Assembly: GCA_964549115.1 (NCBI GenBank)
Contig: CAZJTX010000002.1
Coordinates: 1-62,863, forward strand
Length of the DNA stretch: 62,863 bases
Direction: 5' to 3'
From: CAKOSP01 sp964549115
GTDB taxonomy: Bacteria > Bacillota_I > Bacilli_A > RF39 > UBA660
Numbering within the stretch: the first letter of the stretch is position 1; each line of letters opens with the position of its first letter. A model generated the notes under the pieces. The model made no database searches. It saw only the letters and a program-made list of their open reading frames with translations, and was not told the DNA's origin. The position numbers and the translations under genes were made by a program. Below are positions 57,881 to 62,863 of the stretch, one piece after another.

Positions 57881-58501
57881 TTTGTCTATTTGATTATCAA
57901 AATTATTACTCTTACATATAAATGATCCACTTATAATTGTATCTATATCTAAACCTTTAAATTCTTTCAAAGTTTTATCTGTAATACCGCCGTCTAAAAG
58001 TATTTTAAATGTTTCTTTATTATCTTCTCTATACTTTATTAATTCTTTTGTTTTATATAATGCATTACCTAACATTGATTGTCCTCCATATCCTGCTTTA
58101 ACTGTCATTAATAAAACTCTATCTACATGTTTATAAAAATGAGCAAACTTCTCTATATCATCATCTTTATCTATTACTATACCTGGTGATATATTGTTCT
58201 TTCTTAATTCATCAATAAAGTTTAAAACTCCTTTTTGATAATCTGGATGAAAATAAATATTTTTAACTAATGGATTGCCTTTAAAATATTTTAAATATTT
58301 TATTGGTTTTCTAACCATTAAATGTATATCCAAATCTTTTTTAGCGAATTTTAATACCTTCTTAATATTTAATTCTTTATTAGGAACCATTTTACCATCC
58401 ATTATATCCATATGAATATAATCCGCGGTTGATTCGTTTATTCTTTGAATAGTCTCTTTTAAATCATAATCGCTACTTATATAACTTACTGCTATTTTCA
58501 T
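57863..58501 (-). CDS. rpe: Ribulose-phosphate 3-epimerase
   Basis: The 212-residue TIM barrel begins KIAVSYISSDY and shows IHMDIMDGKMVPN (metal-ligand His/Asp), LDIHLMVRKP, MTVKAGYGGQSM and LLDGGITDKT. It interconverts ribulose-5-P and xylulose-5-P in the pentose phosphate pathway. AAGGAGG lies three bases before the ATG, within the end of rsgA, which it overlaps by 29 bases. The order rsgA-rpe after prkC is standard in Firmicutes. Confidence 0.93.
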   Translation of the reverse strand: MKIAVSYISSDYDLKETIQRINESTADYIHMDIMDGKMVPNKELNIKKVLKFAKKDLDIHLMVRKPIKYLKYFKGNPLVKNIYFHPDYQKGVLNFIDELRKNNISPGIVIDKDDDIEKFAHFYKHVDRVLLMTVKAGYGGQSMLGNALYKTKELIKYREDNKETFKILLDGGITDKTLKEFKGLDIDTIISGSFICKSNNFDNQIDKLKRTN

Positions 58502-59348
58502 AAGCCTCCTTATAAAATCTCTTATAACTATTATATCTACTTTTTAATATTTTATTTCCAACTAATTTTTTTACTTCACAATCTTCATCTATGTGGTTAC
58601 AATCTTTAAACTCACATTTAATATTTTTAAATTCTTTAAAATAATTTTTGATATCTAAATAATCTATAGATAAATCAATGTTTGAAAATCCTGGTGTATC
58701 TACTAAGTAAAAATTACTTACTTTATATATTTCGGTATGTCTAGTTGTATGAACTCCTCTATTAAGAGATTTAGATACTTTACTAGTTTTCAAATTTAAA
58801 TTCTTATCTAATTTATTAATAAGAGTACTTTTTCCTACTCCACTTTCTCCTGCTAAAAATGCTGTTTTATTATGTAGTAATATTTTCAAATATAATAAAT
58901 TAGTATTTTTTAAAACCTTATAACCTAAATTTTTATAATATTTTTTAATTTTACTTATTTCTTCTAACTCTTCTTTATTTAATAAATCCATCTTACTAAA
59001 TATAATAATTGGTTTTATGTTACGACTTTCATATATTAATAATAGTTTATCTAAATGTAACAAAGACAAACTTGGTTTTTTAACACTCATTACTATTAAC
59101 GCATAATTTATATTAGCCACCCTTGGTCTTGTTGATTCATTTATTCTTGGCAACACTTCAGTAATTAATAATTTATCTATATCTACTAATACATGGTCTC
59201 CAACCAAAAGAGATTCATTTTTATGTTTAAATAAACCTCTTGCTTTAGTTTCATATATTTTATTTTTAATATTTACATAAAATACATCACTAATATTTTT
59301 GACTATAAGACCTTTCTTAACAGAAACCTCCACAATCATCTTCTTCAT
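58473..59348 (-). CDS. rsgA: Small-ribosomal-subunit GTPase RsgA
   Basis: The 291-residue circularly permuted GTPase has an N-terminal OB-fold, then IIFSKMDLL (G4), AGESGVGKSTLIN (G1), DTPGFSNID (G3) and a C-terminal zinc site (CEFKDCNHIDEDC). It helps late 30S maturation. The 5' end overlaps prkC by 32 bases and the 3' end overlaps rpe by 29. The start is uncertain: ATGs at 59348 and 59339 lack a clear Shine-Dalgarno, and the GGAGG just after them is not followed by a standard in-frame start codon. Confidence 0.94.
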   Translation of the reverse strand: MKKMIVEVSVKKGLIVKNISDVFYVNIKNKIYETKARGLFKHKNESLLVGDHVLVDIDKLLITEVLPRINESTRPRVANINYALIVMSVKKPSLSLLHLDKLLLIYESRNIKPIIIFSKMDLLNKEELEEISKIKKYYKNLGYKVLKNTNLLYLKILLHNKTAFLAGESGVGKSTLINKLDKNLNLKTSKVSKSLNRGVHTTRHTEIYKVSNFYLVDTPGFSNIDLSIDYLDIKNYFKEFKNIKCEFKDCNHIDEDCEVKKLVGNKILKSRYNSYKRFYKEAYENSSKLYK

Positions 59349-61059
59349 CTTCTATAATAGCCGCATTTCTTGCTACAGTTACTGTTAAAGATGCACCTTT
59401 AACTACCAATTCACCAGCTTTTCTACTTTGTTTGATTATTCTTCCATCATCATATTCATTAGTATCTTGATATATTGTTCTAAGGGTTATACCCATCTCT
59501 TCTGCAAACTCTTTTACTTCTTCTAGTGTGTACCCTTCTTCTTTAAAATCGGGATATACTGTATCTATTTTAGGAATATATAATGTTATAATATCCCCTT
59601 CAGTTAATACCTCACCTGGTTCTACTGATTGATTAAATATTATATCTAATTTATAAGAATCATCAGATAAATCAACTTCTTCTTTTTCTATTAAAACTTG
59701 TAAACCCAACGCTTCTAATTTACCTTTAATTTCCGCATAATTTTTACCAGTATAATCCTCAATTACTAAAGCACTATTACCAACTGATACATATAATCTG
59801 ATTTCAAAACCTTTTTTCCTTTTATTTCCTGCAAGAGGTGCAGTTCTTATAACTTTACCGGATTTAATCTCTTTTGAGGATTCCTCTATTATCTCATCAT
59901 GAATAACAAAACCAGCTTTTTGTAATGCAGATATTGCTTTTTTAGTACTCATTCCCGATACATCTGGAACGATTACTTGACTTGATGAAGTTATTTTAGG
60001 TATTAATACAATTACGGTAGTAATAATTATTACCAAGCTAGTAAATATACTTCCTAAAATTATGAGAGTCTTATTTTGTTTTTTCAAATCACTTTTAGTT
60101 ATTTGTTTTGCTATAGCACTCTCCTCCTTACCCTTTTCTTTTTCTTTTTTTACAGGTTCAATTATTTTTAATGCTTTTGTTTCATCATAATCAATTTCAG
60201 GATATTTTAATTCAAGTCTATCTTCTTTTAATCTATCTTCATTTAAACAAGTTTTTAAATCTTCATACATTTCTCTAGCATCACTATATCTGTTTTTAGG
60301 ATTTTTAGCCGTAGCCCTTGTTATAATATTTGCCAAACTATTAGGAACATTGCTTAACTCATCTTTAACATCAGGCATTTTTTCTTTTAAATGTTTAAGA
60401 GCTATTTCTACTGCGTTATCACCAATATATGGTAATCTTCCTGTTAATAACTCATACATTAATATACCTATTGAATATATATCACTTTGAAGAGTTGCTT
60501 GTTTTCCAGTTGCTTGCTCTGGGGGTAAATAATGAACACTTCCCATAACTGAATTAGTTTGAGTTAACTGTGTTGCATTTAAGGCAACAGCTATACCGAA
60601 ATCAGTTATTTTAACTAATCCATTAGCTAAAATTAATATGTTTTGAGGTTTTATATCTCTGTGTATAATATATGAATCATGAGCTACTGATAAACCGTTT
60701 GTAAGTTGTAAAGAAATATCCACAACTTCTGAGACTGTTAACTTTCCTCTTTTTTTAATTAAGTTTTTTAAATGTTTGCCTTCAACATATTCCATAACAA
60801 TATAATATTCGCCGTTATCTTCTCCGACGTCATAAACTTCTACTATATTAGGATTACTCAAACTAGATGCTGCTAGTGCCTCTCTTTGAAATCTTCTTAC
60901 AAATTTTTCATCGCTAGCTAAATCTCCTCTTAAAACTTTAACTGCGACTTCGCGTTCTAAAATAGTGTCAAAAGCTAAAAACACATTAGCCATTCCACCT
61001 TCGCCAATACTTTTAATTATTTGATAACGATCACTTAATCTTTGCCCCTTTGATATCAC
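59317..61059 (-). CDS. prkC: PASTA-domain Ser/Thr protein kinase (PrkC/Stk type)
   Basis: The 580-residue transmembrane kinase has an N-terminal Hanks domain (IGEGGMANVFLA glycine loop; VAVKVL Lys; IIHRDIKPQNILI; ITDFGIA), a membrane helix at about residues 335-357 (LIILGSIFTSLVIIITTVIVLI) and three PASTA-like repeats outside (VIVPDVSGMSTKKAISALQKAGF; LVIEDYTGKNYAEIKGKLEALGL; YPDFKEEGYTLEEVKEFAEEMGI). It senses wall fragments and phosphorylates cell-wall, growth and translation targets. The C-terminus ends DCGGFC, encoded where rsgA's start region overlaps. It is paired with the phosphatase gene upstream. Confidence 0.97.
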   Translation of the reverse strand: MISKGQRLSDRYQIIKSIGEGGMANVFLAFDTILEREVAVKVLRGDLASDEKFVRRFQREALAASSLSNPNIVEVYDVGEDNGEYYIVMEYVEGKHLKNLIKKRGKLTVSEVVDISLQLTNGLSVAHDSYIIHRDIKPQNILILANGLVKITDFGIAVALNATQLTQTNSVMGSVHYLPPEQATGKQATLQSDIYSIGILMYELLTGRLPYIGDNAVEIALKHLKEKMPDVKDELSNVPNSLANIITRATAKNPKNRYSDAREMYEDLKTCLNEDRLKEDRLELKYPEIDYDETKALKIIEPVKKEKEKGKEESAIAKQITKSDLKKQNKTLIILGSIFTSLVIIITTVIVLIPKITSSSQVIVPDVSGMSTKKAISALQKAGFVIHDEIIEESSKEIKSGKVIRTAPLAGNKRKKGFEIRLYVSVGNSALVIEDYTGKNYAEIKGKLEALGLQVLIEKEEVDLSDDSYKLDIIFNQSVEPGEVLTEGDIITLYIPKIDTVYPDFKEEGYTLEEVKEFAEEMGITLRTIYQDTNEYDDGRIIKQSRKAGELVVKGASLTVTVARNAAIIEDEEDDCGGFC

Positions 61060-61805
61060 TTTTCTTCACCGCCATCTTCTTTTAATAAGAGTGCTATTGA
61101 AATATTATCTGCTCCACCCCTAATATTACACTTCATTATTAATTTTCCCACTTTATCCTCTATTAATAAACTATCATCGTTTAACACTTTTTCTATATGT
61201 TCATCTGCTAACATTGATGTTAAACCATCACTACATAACATAATTCCGTCAAAAGACATATCTACATCAAATATATCCAATTCGGTCTTGTCACTAACTC
61301 CTAATGCTTTCATTAAAACGTTTTTCTTAGGATGGTTCTTAGCATCATTTTCTTTTAAATTACCCGCATCTATTAATAAATTAACTAAAGTATGATCTTT
61401 AGTTACTTTATGTAATTTTTCATTTTTAAGTACATATCCGGATGAATCTCCAATATTTCCAAATATTAAATATTCTTTAGTTAAAATAGCCACTACAATA
61501 GTAGTTCCCATACCAGTTGAGTCATCATGTGTTTTAGCATATTCTAATATTTCTTTATTTATTTCAGATACATTATCATTTAACCAATTTACTGCATCTA
61601 ATTTATTTCCTATTGTTGATAATTCTTTAAACCTTGTTCCCATATGAGTAACAGCTATACTTGATGCTACTTCGCCTTTTCTATGACCACCCATACCATC
61701 TGCTACTACTAATAAATATTCATCTTTAGCATTTTTTAATATAGTTACACTATCTTCATTATGACTTCTAACTTTACCGGCATCTGTTAAATAATAAGTT
61801 TTCAT
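61056..61805 (-). CDS. stp: PP2C-type Ser/Thr phosphatase (Stp/PrpC)
   Basis: The 249-residue PPM phosphatase shows DAGKVRSHNEDSV, VVADGMGGHRKGE, GTTIVVAIL, GDSSGYVL, LCSDGLTSML and GGADNISIALL, with all metal-binding Asp positions visible. It removes phosphate groups added by PrkC. It overlaps prkC by 4 bases (ATGA) and follows rlmN with no gap, so translation is likely coupled. Confidence 0.96.
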   Translation of the reverse strand: MKTYYLTDAGKVRSHNEDSVTILKNAKDEYLLVVADGMGGHRKGEVASSIAVTHMGTRFKELSTIGNKLDAVNWLNDNVSEINKEILEYAKTHDDSTGMGTTIVVAILTKEYLIFGNIGDSSGYVLKNEKLHKVTKDHTLVNLLIDAGNLKENDAKNHPKKNVLMKALGVSDKTELDIFDVDMSFDGIMLCSDGLTSMLADEHIEKVLNDDSLLIEDKVGKLIMKCNIRGGADNISIALLLKEDGGEEK

Positions 61806-62810
61806 TTACACCTCTTTGCTCCTAAGCTGTCCACACGCTGCACTTATTTTAGACCCCATTTTCTTTCTTATAGTTACGTCAATTCCACCTTTTTTAAGTA
61901 TGTCATAAAACTTTCTTATAGATTCATCGCTAGACCCTTCCAAATTAGAACTAGTCTCATTATATGGTATTAAATTAACATAAACATTTAAATCTTTTAG
62001 TAAATTAACTAAATCTGATGCATCTTTTAATGTATCATTTACCAACTTAATCATAACATATTCTATAGTTACTCGTCTACTTGTTTTGTCTATATACCTT
62101 CTTATACTGTCCATTAACATATTTAAGTTATACACCTTATTTATCGGCATTAATTCTGATCTGGTTTTATTATTAGAAGCATGTAAACTTACAGCTAAAT
62201 TTACTTGAATACCTAAGTCACTAAATTTGTCTATCATAGGTACTAATCCACTAGTTGATACAGTTATTTTTCTAGCTCCTATATCTAACCCATCAGAATC
62301 ATTAATAATCTTTAAAAATTTAACAACATTATCATAATTATCAAAAGGTTCTCCTATACCCATTAATACAACACTGTTTATATCTATATTTAAATGATCT
62401 CTAACCATTAATATTTGACTTATTAATTCATACACTTCTAAATCACGAACTTTTTTCAATTTACCAGATTCACAAAATAAACAACCCATATTACATCCAA
62501 CTTGGGTTGATACACATATTGAATTACCATAACCATGTTTCATTAATACTGTTTCTATATACTCTGAATCTTTTAATTTAAATAAAAACTTATAAACATC
62601 ACTAGATTCTTCAACCTTTATTATTTCTAATAGTTTAACTTCAAAAATATTTATTAAACTATTTCTTAGTTCTTTAGATAAATTAGTATATTTTAAAAAG
62701 TCATATTCTTTTTTCTTATATAACCATTTAAATATTTCTTTACCTTGATATTTCTTTAACACATATTGATCTAATTCATATTTTTCTAAATTTAATATAT
62801 TCTTCTTCAT
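61806..62810 (-). CDS. rlmN: Dual-specificity RNA methyltransferase RlmN
   Basis: The 334-residue radical-SAM enzyme methylates C2 of A2503 in 23S rRNA and A37 of some tRNAs. It shows CNMGCLFCESGKL (iron-sulfur ligands), GIGEPFDNYDNVV, ISLHASNNKTRSELMPINK, and the catalytic Cys in SAACGQLRSKE near the end. It is the first gene of rlmN-stp-prkC-rsgA-rpe. No Shine-Dalgarno is seen, and its promoter places the transcript start at about the ATG. Confidence 0.96.
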   Translation of the reverse strand: MKKNILNLEKYELDQYVLKKYQGKEIFKWLYKKKEYDFLKYTNLSKELRNSLINIFEVKLLEIIKVEESSDVYKFLFKLKDSEYIETVLMKHGYGNSICVSTQVGCNMGCLFCESGKLKKVRDLEVYELISQILMVRDHLNIDINSVVLMGIGEPFDNYDNVVKFLKIINDSDGLDIGARKITVSTSGLVPMIDKFSDLGIQVNLAVSLHASNNKTRSELMPINKVYNLNMLMDSIRRYIDKTSRRVTIEYVMIKLVNDTLKDASDLVNLLKDLNVYVNLIPYNETSSNLEGSSDESIRKFYDILKKGGIDVTIRKKMGSKISAACGQLRSKEV

Positions 62811-62817
62811 TAAAAAA

Positions 62818-62846
62818 AGTTTATCAAACGACTATATTAAAGTCAA
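62818..62846 (-). promoter_or_regulatory. Promoter of the rlmN operon (predicted leaderless)
   Basis: Minus strand: TTGACT (62846-62841), 17-bp spacer, TAAACT (62823-62818). Only 7 bases separate the -10 from the ATG at 62810. Confidence 0.7.
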
Positions 62847-62863
62847 TTTTATAAACTTTTATT

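Noticed and set aside
1..62863. tRNA, rRNA, CRISPR arrays, insertion sequences or prophage genes
   Set aside because: No cloverleaf, rRNA segments, spaced direct repeats, transposase or phage structural genes were seen. The tyrosine recombinase at 16812 looks like a housekeeping Xer protein.

Overview
This window is a very AT-rich chromosomal segment from a low-GC, Gram-positive-type bacterium. It carries a complete-looking wall-synthesis block (mraZ, rsmH, ftsL, a PASTA transpeptidase, mraY), a PASTA Ser/Thr kinase, the two-polymerase PolC/DnaE replication set, HrcA and a T-box leader. TGA is used as a stop (xseB, recD2 and dnaE end in TGA), so the code is standard and not the Mollicutes code 4. 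An exported protein with the 'WRIVRINGDGS' signature and the overall mix fit an uncultured gut Bacilli lineage of the RF39 kind; that placement is my inference. A 100-N run inside dnaJ shows the window comes from a scaffolded draft or metagenome assembly.

Layout: almost everything is on the minus strand. Only four genes are on the plus strand: 1944-2702, a PilB/GspE-type ATPase at 3789, a CofE-like ligase at 46688 and rpmB at 57680. From left to right: the end of a surface protein; obgE; a conserved unknown; rplU-prp-rpmA; the secretion/pilus ATPase; an Hpt-REC phosphorelay protein; nusB-xseA-xseB-proS-NUDIX; a membrane zincin; three tandem paralogous lipoproteins; a CBM_X2-type surface protein; a gene-poor stretch; xer-ppdK; recD2 and small genes; mtaB; a WRIV-type exported protein; hrcA-grpE-dnaK-pepF-dnaJ; valS with a T-box; two paralogous membrane-anchored WG-like proteins; a membrane-anchored thermonuclease; a hybrid histidine kinase; an acyl-CoA-ligase-like enzyme behind a palindromic operator; the dcw cluster; rpmF; the CofE-like gene; dnaE-polC-yqeG-mutL-yceD; rpmB; and rlmN-stp-prkC-rsgA-rpe.

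The genes are tightly packed. Many neighbours overlap by 4-32 nt, most promoters are sigma-A-like with 16-17 bp spacers or extended -10 elements, and in at least six places the stop codon lies inside the terminator hairpin. Regulation visible in the DNA includes an L21-type leader candidate, a T-box before valS, a non-canonical CIRCE-like operator at hrcA, three MraZ boxes with a 10-bp period, and a perfect-arm palindrome over the -10 of the ligase gene.

Nothing here is a clear-cut new defence or mobile system. The most unusual items are the dnaE-polC overlapping operon with a degenerate PHP motif in DnaE, the CofE-like gene inserted between yceD and rpmF, the two-protein phosphorelay parts, the paired unknown membrane-protein families (20626/30471 and 33900/34796), and the lipoprotein triplet with duplicated promoter/terminator modules.
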